In this document: positions 1-10,378 of the stretch, in pieces | How the letters are laid out: the number at the start of each line of letters is the position of its first letter | Position numbering within the stretch: position 1 is the stretch's first letter | Assembly: GCA_945952415.1 (NCBI GenBank) | Contig: CAMFIF010000003.1 | Location: forward strand, 62,001-126,000 | Length of the DNA: 64,000 nucleotides | Direction of reading: 5' to 3' | Origin: an uncultured Rhizobium sp. | GTDB taxonomy: Bacteria > Pseudomonadota > Alphaproteobacteria > Rhizobiales > Rhizobiaceae | Program-made: the position numbers and the translations under genes | Notes under the pieces: generated by a model | Database searches by the model: none | The model's input: only the letters and a program-made list of their open reading frames with translations | What the model was told of the DNA's origin: nothing

Positions 1-1604
1 TGGCCACCGGCTATAGCCGGGCCGAGGTGATCGGCCGTTTCTTCGCCAGCATGGTCGACCCCGCCGACAGCGAGCTCTATTCCAGCCGCGGGCGCGAGAC
101 CGATGAAACCGGCGCCCGCAAGGACGTGACCGTGCGCTTCCTCAAGGCCAATGGCGAGCGCATGGACGTGCTGATCGTCGAAACGCCGCCCGGCGGCGGG
201 GATCTGCGCAGTTCCTTCTCGCTCAGCGTCATGACCGATGTGACCGCGCTGAAGGAATCCGAGGCGCGCATTCGCCGCCAGGCCGTGACAGACCACCTGA
301 CGGGCCTGATGAACCGGAAGGGCTTCGAGGCGGCTCTCGAAGAGCGCATCCGCCAGGCCGACGAGACCGGCCAGGAACTGGCCTGCCTGTTCATCGATCT
401 CGACCGCTTCAAGTGGATCAACGACAATCTCGGCCATGCCGCGGGCGATACGGTGCTCTGCGATGTGGTGGGCAAGCTGCTGCCGGTGCTCAAGCCCGAG
501 GATTGCGTCTCCCGCCTCGGCGGTGATGAATTTGCCATCCTGCGCATGGCGCCCGAGGCCCAGCACTCGGCGTTCCAGCTCGCAAAAGCGATCACCGAAC
601 TGTTCGAAAACCCCTTCGATACGGGCACGACCATCGAGGCGCGCCTTTCGGCCAGCATCGGCATAGCCTTCTACCCCCAGCACAGCCGCTCCGGCGCGGA
701 ACTGCTGCAGATGTCCGACATGGCCATGTATGCCCGCAAACGCGAGGGCAAGAACGGCGCGCAGGTCTACGATCCATCGATGACCGATCAGACCCGCCGG
801 CGCGCCGAACTGGAGGAATTCATCGAGGCCGGCCTTTCGCATGACTGGCTGGACGCCTATTTCCAGCCCGTCGTGAACCTGAAGAGCGGCGACATCGTCG
901 GCTTCGAGGCGCTTCTGCGGCTGCTCCACCCGGAGCGCGGTGTGCTGCCCCCCGGCGACATCATTTCCGTTGCCGAGGAAACCGGCAGCATCATCCGCAT
1001 CGGCAACCGCATTCTGGAAAAGTCGCTCGCCCATTTCGCCCGCATCGTCCATGAGCATGACCTGCCGGATGCCTATGTGGCGATCAATTTCTCGCCGCTG
1101 CAGGTCGAATCGAGCCTGCCCGCCCGCCTGGCCGCGCTGATCGAGCGCCATGGCATCCGCCCGGATGCGCTCGTGGTCGAAATCACCGAAGCGGTGCTGC
1201 TGCAGGGCAACCCCGACGTGCTGGCGATCCTCGACCAGATCCGCAAGTTTGGCTGCCGCATTGCCCTCGACGATTTCGGCACGGGTTATTCCTCGCTGAG
1301 CTATCTCAACCGTTTCCCGGTCGATATCGTCAAGGTCGACCAGTCCTTCATCCGCGCGCTCACCGCCGGCGGGCGCGAGGCGCATGACCGCAGCCGCATG
1401 CTGGTCGAGGGTATTGCCGCCATTTCGCACAAGATGGCCTGCACCGTCATTGCAGAGGGTATTGAATCCCAGGAGCAATGGCGCATACTCTTGGAAATGG
1501 GCGTGGATTGCGGACAGGGCTATCTCTTCAGCCGTCCCCTGCCCATCGACGAACTCGTCGAGATGATCGAAAGCGATATCGCGCAGGCCAGAACGCCCGC
1601 ATGA
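1..1604 (+). CDS. PAS-GGDEF-EAL diguanylate cyclase/phosphodiesterase, 5' end outside the window
   Basis: SRLGGDEFAIL (GGDEF), GFEALLRL (EAL), DDFGTGYSSLSYL and AEGIES motifs. The N-terminus looks like a truncated PAS domain; the ORF track begins at an internal Met (27). Confidence 0.93.
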   Translation, partial: ATGYSRAEVIGRFFASMVDPADSELYSSRGRETDETGARKDVTVRFLKANGERMDVLIVETPPGGGDLRSSFSLSVMTDVTALKESEARIRRQAVTDHLTGLMNRKGFEAALEERIRQADETGQELACLFIDLDRFKWINDNLGHAAGDTVLCDVVGKLLPVLKPEDCVSRLGGDEFAILRMAPEAQHSAFQLAKAITELFENPFDTGTTIEARLSASIGIAFYPQHSRSGAELLQMSDMAMYARKREGKNGAQVYDPSMTDQTRRRAELEEFIEAGLSHDWLDAYFQPVVNLKSGDIVGFEALLRLLHPERGVLPPGDIISVAEETGSIIRIGNRILEKSLAHFARIVHEHDLPDAYVAINFSPLQVESSLPARLAALIERHGIRPDALVVEITEAVLLQGNPDVLAILDQIRKFGCRIALDDFGTGYSSLSYLNRFPVDIVKVDQSFIRALTAGGREAHDRSRMLVEGIAAISHKMACTVIAEGIESQEQWRILLEMGVDCGQGYLFSRPLPIDELVEMIESDIAQARTPA

Positions 1605-1750
1605 TCCGCCCGCAACCGGTGCGAAGAAGAAGAAAGAGGGGACCGGTCGCAGCAGGACTCAGTCAGGGCCAGAGCCAGCCTGCCCGTGGCCTTCAGGGTT
1701 CCCCGGGGCCACCGGCGCCGTGCCTTCGTTGACTCGACTGGGAGAGCGAG

Positions 1751-2503
1751 ATGAAGCGTATTCTGGCATCGACGGCAGTCCTCCTCCTCTTTTGCCTCGG
1801 GCGGGCGGAAGCAGAACCGCTCCGGGTGCTTACTGAGCCCTATCCCGGCTATTCCTTCGACGTGAAGGGCGAGATTGTCGGTTCGGGTGCCGACCAGGTG
1901 CATCTGATCCTGACCCGGGCGAAGATCGAATACCGCATGGAAATGATGCCCTGGGCCCGGGCCTATCACCTCGCCACCCATGAACCGAACACCTGCATCT
2001 ACGCCACCAACCACACGCCGGAGCGCGACCCGCTGTTCAAGTGGATCGAGCCGCTCGGCGGCGGGCGGGTGGTGCTGGTGAAAAAGGCAGGCACCGCGGT
2101 CGCCCCGAAGACGCTTGAGGAGGCCAAGGCCTTCACCGTGGGCGTGCAGCGGGGCGATTATGCCGCCGACTACCTTCAGAAGAAGGGCTTTCGGAAGCTG
2201 GACTATGCCTCGGATTTCGGCCTGACGCTGAAGAAACTGGTGAGCGGCCGCATCGACCTCGCCATGACCTCGGAGGCGGCCTTCCGGGCGGAAGCGGACA
2301 AGGGCCAGCCGCTGGAGGAAGTGCTCTCCATGCCCGCCGCCATCTATGCCCTGGCCTGCAGCCTCGACGTGCCGACCGCAACCGTCCGCAAGCTGCAGAG
2401 CGAACTGGATGCGCTGGTTCTGAGCGGCGAGCAGGACCGCATCTACCGGAAATATGGCATGCCCGCCCAGCATCTGCAGAACTTCGTGCAAAAAACCGAT
2501 TGA
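1751..2503 (+). CDS. Periplasmic solute-binding protein, SBP_bac_3-like (amino-acid type)
   Basis: Signal peptide MKRILASTAVLLLFCLGRAEAEP; EPYPGYSFD, AYHLATHEPNTCIYATNHTPERDPLFKWI pattern typical of the family. Confidence 0.75.
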   Translation: MKRILASTAVLLLFCLGRAEAEPLRVLTEPYPGYSFDVKGEIVGSGADQVHLILTRAKIEYRMEMMPWARAYHLATHEPNTCIYATNHTPERDPLFKWIEPLGGGRVVLVKKAGTAVAPKTLEEAKAFTVGVQRGDYAADYLQKKGFRKLDYASDFGLTLKKLVSGRIDLAMTSEAAFRAEADKGQPLEEVLSMPAAIYALACSLDVPTATVRKLQSELDALVLSGEQDRIYRKYGMPAQHLQNFVQKTD

Positions 2504-2590
2504 CGCCGCTTCGGCCCGACGCCAAGTAAGCCCCGCGGTGCCGCCCGGAATGCGCTGGAGCGGCCAGGTTCAGCAAGGATGGGGTGCACC

Positions 2591-3322
2591 ATGCGGGTGA
2601 TTGCCGGTCTCGGAAATCCGGGCAGCAAATATGCCGGAAACCGGCACAATATCGGCTTCATGGCTGTCGATGCCATCCATCGCCGCCATGGCTTTTCCGG
2701 CTGGTCGAAAAAGTTCAAGGCCGAGATTGCCGAAGGGGAGATTGGCGGCGAACGCGTGCTGCTGATAAAGCCGCAAACCTTCATGAACCTCTCGGGCGAG
2801 GCGGTGGGCGAAGCCATGCGCTTCTACAAGCTCACCCCGGCCGATATCACCGTGCTCTATGACGAGCTCGATCTCCCCCCGGGCAAGGTGCGGGTGAAGG
2901 TTGCCGGCGGCCATGGCGGCCATAATGGCATCAAGTCGCTCGATGCCCATTGCGGCAAGGATTACCGCCGCGTGCGGCTCGGCATCGGCCATCCCGGTTC
3001 CAAGGAACAGGTGCACAACCATGTGCTGGGCGATTTCGCCAAGGCCGACCGCACCTGGCTGGAACCGCTGCTCGACACCATTGCCGACCATGCGGACATG
3101 CTGCTGCGCGGCGAAGATTCGCAGTTCCTGAACAAGATCGCGCTGGCGACAGGCGGCAAAGTGGACGAGACCGCGCCGGCGGAAAAGCCGAAGCCGCAGA
3201 AGGCGGCAGCCGGAAAGTCTCACATCCATCAGGCACGCAACCACGCCCAGCCGAAAGCCCTCCCCGCCACCGGTCCAATGGCGGACATGCTGAAGAAGCT
3301 CTTCGGCGGAAAGACCGAGTGA
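2591..3322 (+). CDS. pth: Peptidyl-tRNA hydrolase
   Basis: [27 protein letters not shown] and HNGIKSL motifs; internal ATG at 2591 preferred over 2579. Confidence 0.96.
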   Translation: MRVIAGLGNPGSKYAGNRHNIGFMAVDAIHRRHGFSGWSKKFKAEIAEGEIGGERVLLIKPQTFMNLSGEAVGEAMRFYKLTPADITVLYDELDLPPGKVRVKVAGGHGGHNGIKSLDAHCGKDYRRVRLGIGHPGSKEQVHNHVLGDFAKADRTWLEPLLDTIADHADMLLRGEDSQFLNKIALATGGKVDETAPAEKPKPQKAAAGKSHIHQARNHAQPKALPATGPMADMLKKLFGGKTE

Positions 3323-3754
3323 TCAGACGAGCTTGAGGTTGCTGAGCCGGAACAGGAAGAGATCCCAGAGCCAGAGCGCGACGAAATCCACCGCCTGCCG
3401 GAATATGAGATCCAGACCGGGAACCAGAAGCAGCGCGCCAAGACCGCCCGCCACGGCGAACTGGCAGGCGATGCGCAGATTTTTCAGGCTGTGCAGCTCG
3501 TAATAGCCGTTCTCGTCATACTCGGTGCCAACCAGATGATCGGTCACGCTGTAGTTGCCGCTGAGGAAGTCGTCGGTAAAGCTGTAGCCGTCACGCGGCG
3601 TGTTCGTGTAGCCCCGATCCGGATAGACATTGAAAATCCCCCGAACCGCATGATGCAACAGGCCGAAGAACAGAAAGACGGGAACGGCAATGGCATAATA
3701 GGCAAGCGGCATCATCCACTCCGGCAGGCACAGGTTCGGCCGCCATGAAAGCAT
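3323..3754 (-). CDS. Small hypothetical membrane protein
   Basis: ORF 3323..3859; probable start at MLSWRPN (3754). Two hydrophobic segments. Confidence 0.55.
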   Translation of the reverse strand: MLSWRPNLCLPEWMMPLAYYAIAVPVFLFFGLLHHAVRGIFNVYPDRGYTNTPRDGYSFTDDFLSGNYSVTDHLVGTEYDENGYYELHSLKNLRIACQFAVAGGLGALLLVPGLDLIFRQAVDFVALWLWDLFLFRLSNLKLV

Positions 3755-3879
3755 GCCCGCATTAACAATTCCGTGCCGAGGCCGGCAGCCAAGGATTTCC
3801 CCCTTCGACCCTTGACCTTCTCGGCCCCTTTCCGCAAAAGGCATGCAACAGGAATTCAAGACGAAGACAGGGCCTCACC

Positions 3880-4983
3880 ATGGGTTTCAAATGCGGTATC
3901 GTCGGGCTGCCGAATGTGGGCAAGTCCACGCTCTTCAACGCGCTGACGCGCACGGCGGCAGCGCAGGCGGCCAACTATCCCTTCTGCACCATCGAGCCGA
4001 ACACCGGCGAAGTGGCCGTGCCCGATCCGCGCATGAAGGTGCTGGCCGATAGCGCCAAGTCGAAGGAAATCATCCCGACGCGCATATCCTTCGTGGATAT
4101 TGCCGGTCTGGTGCGCGGCGCTTCCAAGGGCGAAGGCCTCGGCAACCAGTTCCTCGCCAATATCCGCGAGGTGGATGCGGTGGTTCATGTGCTGCGCTGC
4201 TTCGAGGATGACGACATCACCCATGTGGAAGGCCGGATCAACCCCGTCGCCGATGCCGAAACCATCGAGACCGAGCTGATGCTTGCCGACCTCGACAGCC
4301 TGGAGCGCCGCGTGGAGCAGACCCGCAAGCGCGCCACCGGCAAGGACAAGGACTCGATGGCGCAGCTGCCCATCATGGAAGCGGTGCAGAAGCTGCTCTC
4401 CGAAGGCAAGCCCGCCCGCGTGCTGGCCCAGAGCCTCGGCGCAGACGAGGTGAAGATCCTGCGCGGGCTCAACCTGCTCACTTCCCATCCCGTGCTCTAT
4501 GTCTGCAACGTGGCGGAAGCCGATGCCGCAACCGGCAATGACCATACCCGCGCCGTGGAAGCCATGGCCAAGGAACAGGGCGCCGAATGCGTGATCATTT
4601 CCGCCAATATCGAGGCGGAAGTGGCCCAGCTGCCGGATGAGGAAGCCAAGGAATTCCTGGAGGCCCTCGGCCTTCACGAGGCCGGTCTCGACCGTCTCAT
4701 CCGCGCCGGCTATCACCTGCTCGATCTCATCACCTATTTCACCGTCGGCCCGAAGGAAACCCGCGCCTGGACCATCGTGCGTGGCACCAAGGCGCCACAG
4801 GCGGCGGGCGTGATCCACTCGGATTTCGAGCGCGGCTTCATCCGCGCCAACACGATTGCCTATGAGGATTTCGTCAAGTTCGGCGGCGAAACCGGCGCCA
4901 AGGAAGCGGGCAAGGCCCGCGACGAAGGCAAGGAATATGTCGTGCAGGACGGCGACGTCATCCACTTCAAGTTCAATACCTGA
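3880..4983 (+). CDS. ychF: Redox-regulated ATPase YchF (Obg-family P-loop protein)
   Basis: [34 protein letters not shown]-terminal TGS-like region ending [13 protein letters not shown]. Confidence 0.97.
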   Translation: MGFKCGIVGLPNVGKSTLFNALTRTAAAQAANYPFCTIEPNTGEVAVPDPRMKVLADSAKSKEIIPTRISFVDIAGLVRGASKGEGLGNQFLANIREVDAVVHVLRCFEDDDITHVEGRINPVADAETIETELMLADLDSLERRVEQTRKRATGKDKDSMAQLPIMEAVQKLLSEGKPARVLAQSLGADEVKILRGLNLLTSHPVLYVCNVAEADAATGNDHTRAVEAMAKEQGAECVIISANIEAEVAQLPDEEAKEFLEALGLHEAGLDRLIRAGYHLLDLITYFTVGPKETRAWTIVRGTKAPQAAGVIHSDFERGFIRANTIAYEDFVKFGGETGAKEAGKARDEGKEYVVQDGDVIHFKFNT

Positions 4984-5023
4984 TCGGTCTTGTTCCCGTC
5001 CGTGTGCTTCTGGCTGCCGCCCT

Positions 5024-6121
5024 TCACCGAAGAGGCGGCAGTTTTCGTTTCAGTCCAGCCGGCAGATTGCCGACAACCGCCCGCCGCAGCGCCGGCCAGA
5101 GAACGCCGATGGTGAGAACGATCGCCCCGAGCACCATCAGCGAGATGAAGAAGATGCTGCTGAAACTGTCGAGCCTGTGCTGAAGAAGCGTCGCGACGGA
5201 AAAACCAAGCGACAGCAGCGAGGCCGTCACGAAGGCGCGGCGATCCATGACGATACCGAAGAGGATGAAGAGCGAGACCACCGCCACCACGGTCATCGGC
5301 TGTCCGCGCGCGATGGCGCCCACATCCCACCCGTCGAGATCGGGGAAGCGAAGGGAGAAGATCAGCCCCAGCAGCGAATAGAGGAGCGCCGGCGCCGTGA
5401 CGAGATGCAGCCAGAAGGCCACATCCGAACGGCGCGTGATCCGCGCCGGGTCCTTCAGATCGAACCAGATCGCCGTTGCCAGAAGCCCGAGCGCCCCGGC
5501 AAGGCAGAAGGAGAGAAGGAGAACCGGATGGTGTGCCCCATCCCCGTAGAAGACCGATTCCGTTACGGCAGCGAGCGTGAGGATGAGCGTGCCGCCACAG
5601 AGAACGATCATCGAGGACAGCGCCACCGGCACCCGGTATCGCCAGTAGAAGGGCACGAAGCCGATGATGTAGCCCACCAGGAAGGAGAAGAACGTCGTCG
5701 CCGTCTCTTCCGGTTGCTCCGTGAAGAGATCTCCCATCAGCCACATGACGAAGGCCGTGATCGCGCCTGCATAGGCAAGCGTCAGGGTGAAGGCCGGAAG
5801 GGCGAGGCGCTGCCGCCGCACCAGAAGCTCGGCAAGGGGGATGATGGCGACGAGGGACCAGGCCGGATGGGTGAGGCCCGAAATGCCCGCAAGCAGGATG
5901 ATGACGCCGATGGTGATGAGAATATCGTGAAAGCCGCGCACGAAGCGCGGCATTTCCGTATCTTCCAGCGCATTGGCCACCGGATCGGTCGCCGCGGACG
6001 CCGCAGGAGGGCCATCACTGCGCCGCCCTGCCAGAAACTCCGCCAGTCTTTCGGCCTGTTCCGGGGAGATGATCCCCGCGCCCGCAGCCGCCGCCAGTTC
6101 CCGTTCGATCATGCCATCCAT
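5024..6121 (-). CDS. DUF2157-like polytopic membrane protein
   Basis: Soluble N-terminus (MIERELAAAAGAGIISPEQAERLAEFL) followed by about 10 hydrophobic segments. Confidence 0.55.
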   Translation of the reverse strand: MDGMIERELAAAAGAGIISPEQAERLAEFLAGRRSDGPPAASAATDPVANALEDTEMPRFVRGFHDILITIGVIILLAGISGLTHPAWSLVAIIPLAELLVRRQRLALPAFTLTLAYAGAITAFVMWLMGDLFTEQPEETATTFFSFLVGYIIGFVPFYWRYRVPVALSSMIVLCGGTLILTLAAVTESVFYGDGAHHPVLLLSFCLAGALGLLATAIWFDLKDPARITRRSDVAFWLHLVTAPALLYSLLGLIFSLRFPDLDGWDVGAIARGQPMTVVAVVSLFILFGIVMDRRAFVTASLLSLGFSVATLLQHRLDSFSSIFFISLMVLGAIVLTIGVLWPALRRAVVGNLPAGLKRKLPPLR

Positions 6122-6225
6122 GTCCGCCCCGCGCCTCAAGAGCCGGAAACGCTCCGGCCATGGGCTCCATTCTTAAACCGGATTCCGGTGAATGAAAGGC
6201 CCAAGCGAGGCGAAGGGTTAATCGC

Positions 6226-6432
6226 TCAGGCGCGCTTCACCGGACAGGTGGAAAGCCCGAGAAGACTGTAGAGCGGGCAGGTAGAGAAAAGCCCGGTCGC
6301 CAGCGGCACGATGCCGATCAGCAGCGCGAAACGCCAGGGCATATCGGGCTTCAGAAAGAAAAGGGCAATGAGGACGAGGCCCAGGCCGATCCGCAGAACG
6401 CGGTCGAGGGTGCCGACATTGGTCTTGAACAT
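6226..6432 (-). CDS. DUF2892 (YgaP-like) small membrane protein
   Basis: MFKTNVGTLDRVLRIGLGLVLIAL and GLFSTCPLYSLLGLSTCP signature. Confidence 0.9.
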   Translation of the reverse strand: MFKTNVGTLDRVLRIGLGLVLIALFFLKPDMPWRFALLIGIVPLATGLFSTCPLYSLLGLSTCPVKRA

Positions 6433-6511
6433 GAACAGGGGTCTCCTTCTAGAACCGGCCTTTCAAAGGCCTGCCCCTCCCCTAACCTGTCCGCCCCGCC
6501 CCGTCGGTGAC

Positions 6512-7174
6512 TTAGTCACGCGCCGCAGCCAAACGCTGCGCAAGACGCGCCCGGTCGGAGAGCCTGAGGCCGCCCCGTTCGAGCGCGATCAGGCCAGCCG
6601 AGGCAAGCGCGTCGAGCCTCCGGGACACCACTTCCCGCGCCGAACCGATCGCCACCGCCAGCTGCTGGTGCGTGGCGCTCACCCGCCCTTCCGCATCGGC
6701 CCTTTGGAGAAGCTCACGCACCAGCCGCTCCTCCACCTTCACGAAGGCGACCTGTTCCAGCACGAAGAGCGAATCCGACAGCCGGTGCGCAAAGGCGCGG
6801 AAGACGAAGCTGCGGAACCCTTCCGATTGCGCCATCAGCCGGAGAAACAGCGCGGGCGGAATGAGATAGCCCTCCGCATCGGTCTCCGCCACGCCTTCGC
6901 CGTGATAGGGCGCGTCCCCCAGCAGGCCGAGCGTCGTCTGCAGGCAGCTTTCGCCGGGCTCGACCCGGTAGAGCAGCAGCTCCCGGCCGTTTCGACCCGT
7001 GAGATAGACATGGATGCGCCCCTTGAGGAGCACGATGAAGCCGCGCGCCGGATCGCCCGGGCGAAACAGCACCTCTCCCGCTTCCACCTGGTGGAGAGCC
7101 AGCTTCTGAAGCTCCGCCCGGACATTTTCGTCAATATCGCCGGAAATACCGAGCGCATGAGACCAAAGGGGCAT
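6512..7174 (-). CDS. Crp/Fnr-family transcriptional regulator
   Basis: cNMP-like domain (EVLFRPGDPARGFIVLLKGRIHVY) and HTH (VSATHQQLAVAIGSAREVVSRRLDAL). Start probably MPLWSHALG (7174). Confidence 0.9.
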   Translation of the reverse strand: MPLWSHALGISGDIDENVRAELQKLALHQVEAGEVLFRPGDPARGFIVLLKGRIHVYLTGRNGRELLLYRVEPGESCLQTTLGLLGDAPYHGEGVAETDAEGYLIPPALFLRLMAQSEGFRSFVFRAFAHRLSDSLFVLEQVAFVKVEERLVRELLQRADAEGRVSATHQQLAVAIGSAREVVSRRLDALASAGLIALERGGLRLSDRARLAQRLAAARD

Positions 7175-7241
7175 GAAGGCACCTTGAAAAGCTGGAATTT
7201 GCTCTCCATTGTGCAGCCCGAATTCCGCCAGGGGAAGAGGC

Positions 7242-7712
7242 ATGGCCGAAAAGCTTTATTGTTATGAAGATTTTACCGTAGGACGCAGCTTTCCGCTCGG
7301 CCCGCGCGACGTGACGGCGGAGGAGATCATCGATTTCGCCCGCGAATTCGATCCCCAGCCCATGCATCTCAGCGAAGAGGCGGGCAAGGCAAGCATTCTG
7401 GGCGGCCTCTCCGCCTCCGGCTGGCATACGAGCGGCATGATGATGCGCATGCTGACCGACAGTTTCCTGCTGCAATCCTCCTCGCAGGGCTCGCCAGGCA
7501 TCGATTTTCTCGAATGGCGCAACCCCGTTCTTGCGGGCGACCGGCTGTCCGGCAAGACCACGGTCATAGAAGCCCGCCCGCTGAAATCCCGCCCGGGCAT
7601 CGGCCTCGTGCGCTTCCGCCACGAAGTGGTGAACCAGAAGGGCGAGCCGGTCTGCACCGGCGAAAATGCGATCATGATGGGCATGCGCCAGGCCCGGGAG
7701 AATGCCGCATGA
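7242..7712 (+). CDS. MaoC-like dehydratase (hot-dog fold)
   Basis: FDPQPMHLSEEAGKASILGGLSASGWHTSGMMMRM motif. Confidence 0.9.
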   Translation: MAEKLYCYEDFTVGRSFPLGPRDVTAEEIIDFAREFDPQPMHLSEEAGKASILGGLSASGWHTSGMMMRMLTDSFLLQSSSQGSPGIDFLEWRNPVLAGDRLSGKTTVIEARPLKSRPGIGLVRFRHEVVNQKGEPVCTGENAIMMGMRQARENAA

Positions 7713-8176
7713 GACTGACCGAGGTTTACCCCGTCGGCCAGAAGGTCGAGATCGGCACCGTGCATTTCTCCGCCGAGGATATCATCCGCTTCGCCACCCG
7801 CTTCGATCCGCAGGTCTTCCATGTGGATGAGGAAGCGGCCAGGCAATCGCTGTTCGGCGCGCTCTGCGCCTCCGGGTGGCACACCTGTGCGGGATGGATG
7901 AAAAGCTATGTGACCTTCTTCGAGGCCGAGGACCGTCGGCTGCGCAGCGAGGGCAGGGAACCGCCGAAGATGGGGCCATCCCCCGGCTTCAAGAAGCTCT
8001 CCTGGCTGCGCCCCGTCTTTGCCGGAGATACGATCACCTATTCGGTAACGCCGCTCGGCCACCGCGATCTCTCCTCCCGCCCCGGCTGGATCATGAACCA
8101 GGTTCTGTGCGAGGGCGAGAACCAGCGCGGCGAACCGGTCGTCCGCTTTGAAAGCGCCATCGTCGAATTTGCCTGA
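7709..8176 (+). CDS. Second MaoC-like dehydratase
   Basis: FDPQVFHVDEEAARQSLFGALCASGWHTCAGWM; ATGA start/stop overlap with the preceding CDS. Confidence 0.9.
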   Translation: MRLTEVYPVGQKVEIGTVHFSAEDIIRFATRFDPQVFHVDEEAARQSLFGALCASGWHTCAGWMKSYVTFFEAEDRRLRSEGREPPKMGPSPGFKKLSWLRPVFAGDTITYSVTPLGHRDLSSRPGWIMNQVLCEGENQRGEPVVRFESAIVEFA

Positions 8177-8227
8177 AAGGCGAGACGAAACCGCCCCGCC
8201 AGGAGTGATGCAAGCGGCCGTGAAGCC

Positions 8228-8686
8228 TCAGTTCGTCTTCACCGGTGTAGCGAGAATACTCTGGATCTTCCAGTCGCTGCCCTGCTTGACCCAGAATTGG
8301 GTGACGTTCAGGGCGAAGTCCTTCGTTTCGCCGCTCTTCGCACCGACCGTGAAGGTAACCGGCACGAATGTTTCGGCAGCCCCCTCGTTGAGGATCACGA
8401 CTTTCGGCGGTTTTCCATCCGTTTTCATCTTCCAGACGCCCTTGTAGAGCGCCTCATATTGCTTCACCGCGGGATCGTGCCCCCAGAGCACCATCGGGCC
8501 CCGGATCAGAAGGAAGTCCTCCGAATTCACCATCATCCTGCTGACAGTTTCGATATCGTGGGCATTCTGCGCATTGAAATAGGTGGTAGCAGCGGCAATC
8601 ACATCGCCCGCTTCACCCGCCACCGCATGCCCTGCTGCGGTTGCCGTGATGGCCAGAACGAAACAGAATTTGGCAATCGACGTCAT
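8228..8686 (-). CDS. Secreted SnoaL/NTF2-like (DUF4440-type) protein
   Basis: Signal peptide MTSIAKFCFVLAITATAAGHAVAGEAG; AAATTYFNAQNAHDIETVSRMM...EALYKGVWKM pattern. Confidence 0.65.
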   Translation of the reverse strand: MTSIAKFCFVLAITATAAGHAVAGEAGDVIAAATTYFNAQNAHDIETVSRMMVNSEDFLLIRGPMVLWGHDPAVKQYEALYKGVWKMKTDGKPPKVVILNEGAAETFVPVTFTVGAKSGETKDFALNVTQFWVKQGSDWKIQSILATPVKTN

Positions 8687-8754
8687 GACGTCTCTCCTCA
8701 TCAATTGTTGAAAATACCAGATATTACAATTTCATTTAGTTTATTAGCATATAA

Positions 8755-8785
8755 ATAGGCCGAAGCAAGTGCTCCGGCCCGAGAT
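8755..8785 (-). terminator. Putative intrinsic terminator of apt
   Basis: Minus strand GGCCGGAGC-ACTT-GCTTCGGCC followed by TATTTATATG. Confidence 0.65.
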
Positions 8786-8808
8786 ATTTATCAGAGGTTG
8801 AAGACGGC

Positions 8809-9366
8809 TTAGTGGCCGGAAAACTCCACCAGGGTGCGCACTTCCACACCCAGCGCCTCGAGCTTGGCCCGGCCTCCGAGATCCGGCAGGTCGATGACGA
8901 AGCAGGCGGAAACCACGTCCGCCCCGATCTGGCGCAAAAGCTGCACCGCCCCCACCGCCGTGCCGCCGGTCGCAATCAGATCGTCGACAAGAATGACCTT
9001 CTCGCCCGGCAGGACCGCATCGCGATGGATCTCCATTTCATCCACGCCATATTCCAGGCTGTAGGCGATGGAGACCGTTTCATGCGGCAGCTTGCCCTTC
9101 TTGCGGATCGGCACGAAGCCGGCCGAAAGCTGGTGCGCCACCGCGCCGCCGAGGATGAAGCCCCTTGCCTCCATGCCGGCGATCTTGCGGATGTTCATGC
9201 CCACATAGGGGTTCACCAGCTCGTCCACCGCCCGCCGAAAGGCACGCGGGTTGCCGAGAAGCGTGGTGATGTCCCGGAAGATGATGCCGGGCTTCGGATA
9301 ATCGGGAATGGAGCGGATGGTATCGGCAAGTTCCGATCGGGAAATGGACATGGAAATTCCGTTCAT
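8809..9366 (-). CDS. apt: Adenine phosphoribosyltransferase
   Basis: [19 protein letters not shown] and [25 protein letters not shown] loop. Confidence 0.97.
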   Translation of the reverse strand: MNGISMSISRSELADTIRSIPDYPKPGIIFRDITTLLGNPRAFRRAVDELVNPYVGMNIRKIAGMEARGFILGGAVAHQLSAGFVPIRKKGKLPHETVSIAYSLEYGVDEMEIHRDAVLPGEKVILVDDLIATGGTAVGAVQLLRQIGADVVSACFVIDLPDLGGRAKLEALGVEVRTLVEFSGH

Positions 9367-9419
9367 GATGCTGACGCGAGGACCGCGCGGAGATTAACAA
9401 CTCCACCGGGTCATGACCA

Positions 9420-9452
9420 TGAAAAAGGCGGCCCGGGGGCCGCCTTTTCCGT
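9420..9452 (-). terminator. Terminator downstream of petABC
   Basis: AAAGGCGGCC-cggg-GGCCGCCTTT hairpin with T-run on the minus strand. Confidence 0.8.
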
Positions 9453-9475
9453 CTCTTCGGATCGCTCCGGAAGGA

Positions 9476-10351
9476 TCAATGTTCCTTGTTGGCGTAGACC
9501 GACTTCTTCGTCACGTAGATGAGTGCGGTGAAGATCGCCAGGAACACCATGACCATGAAGCCGGTGCGCTTGCGCTCCGGCAGGTGCGGTTCGGCAGCCC
9601 ACATCAGGAAGGCGGCAACGTCCTGCGCATACTGGTCGAGCGTCTGCGGCGAGCCATCGTCATAGGTGACCTGGCCGTCGGAGATCGGCTGCGGCATCGC
9701 AAGCGCCTTGGCAGCGATGAAGTAGGGGTTGAAATGCGTACCCTGGGCCACTTCGACGCCAGCCGGCGGCTCCTGGTAGCCGGTCAGCAGCGAGTAGATA
9801 TAGTCCGGGCCGCTTTCCTGATACTGGGTGAAGATGTCGAAGATGAAGGTCGGGAAACCGCGTTCCACGCCACGGGCCTTCGCGATCAGCGAGAAGTCCG
9901 GCGGGGCGGCGCCGTTGTTGGCGGCAGCGGCGGCTTCGACATTCGGGAAGGGCGACGGGAAGCGATCCGACGGAACCGCCTTGCGGGTGAACATTTCACC
10001 ATCGCCGTTCGGGCCGTCCTGCACTTCATATTCCGAAGCATAGGCCTTCACCTGGTCTTCCGAATAGCCCAGATCTTCCAGGCTGCGGAAGGAGACCAGG
10101 TTCATGGAGTGACAGGCCGAGCAGACTTCCTTGTAGACCTTCAGGCCGCGCTGAAGCTGGGCCTTGTCATACTTGCCGAACGGGCCGGCGAAGCTCCAGT
10201 TGACATGCTTCGGCTTCAGGATCGGATAGTGCAGGTTCTTCTCGGCATGTTCCACGGCCTCCTTGAGGTCCGCGGTTTCCGCGGCGAGCACGGCGGTGGC
10301 CGCGCCTGCCAGGATGCCCAGCGACAGAATGCTTGCAACAAGCTTTTTCAT
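9476..10351 (-). CDS. petC: Cytochrome c1 of the cytochrome bc1 complex
   Basis: Signal peptide; VCSACHSMNLVSFR heme motif; C-terminal TM anchor. Confidence 0.95.
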   Translation of the reverse strand: MKKLVASILSLGILAGAATAVLAAETADLKEAVEHAEKNLHYPILKPKHVNWSFAGPFGKYDKAQLQRGLKVYKEVCSACHSMNLVSFRSLEDLGYSEDQVKAYASEYEVQDGPNGDGEMFTRKAVPSDRFPSPFPNVEAAAAANNGAAPPDFSLIAKARGVERGFPTFIFDIFTQYQESGPDYIYSLLTGYQEPPAGVEVAQGTHFNPYFIAAKALAMPQPISDGQVTYDDGSPQTLDQYAQDVAAFLMWAAEPHLPERKRTGFMVMVFLAIFTALIYVTKKSVYANKEH

Positions 10352-10378
10352 GGTTTCAGTCCCTCTCTGTCGCTTCTA

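Noticed and set aside
1609-1750. ACCGGT repeats between the GGDEF-EAL gene and the solute-binding gene
   Set aside because: Two short self-complementary ACCGGT sites are expected by chance in GC-rich DNA; no U-run or promoter support.
4856-6271. 471 aa plus-strand ORF
   Set aside because: Overlaps the ychF 3' end and runs antisense to the DUF2157-like gene; Arg/Glu/His-rich shadow translation.
6507-6519. GTGAC-TTA-GTCAC palindrome
   Set aside because: Overlaps the stop codon of the Crp-like gene; short, 3-nt spacer does not fit the Crp/Fnr site TGTGA-N6-TCACA; likely chance.
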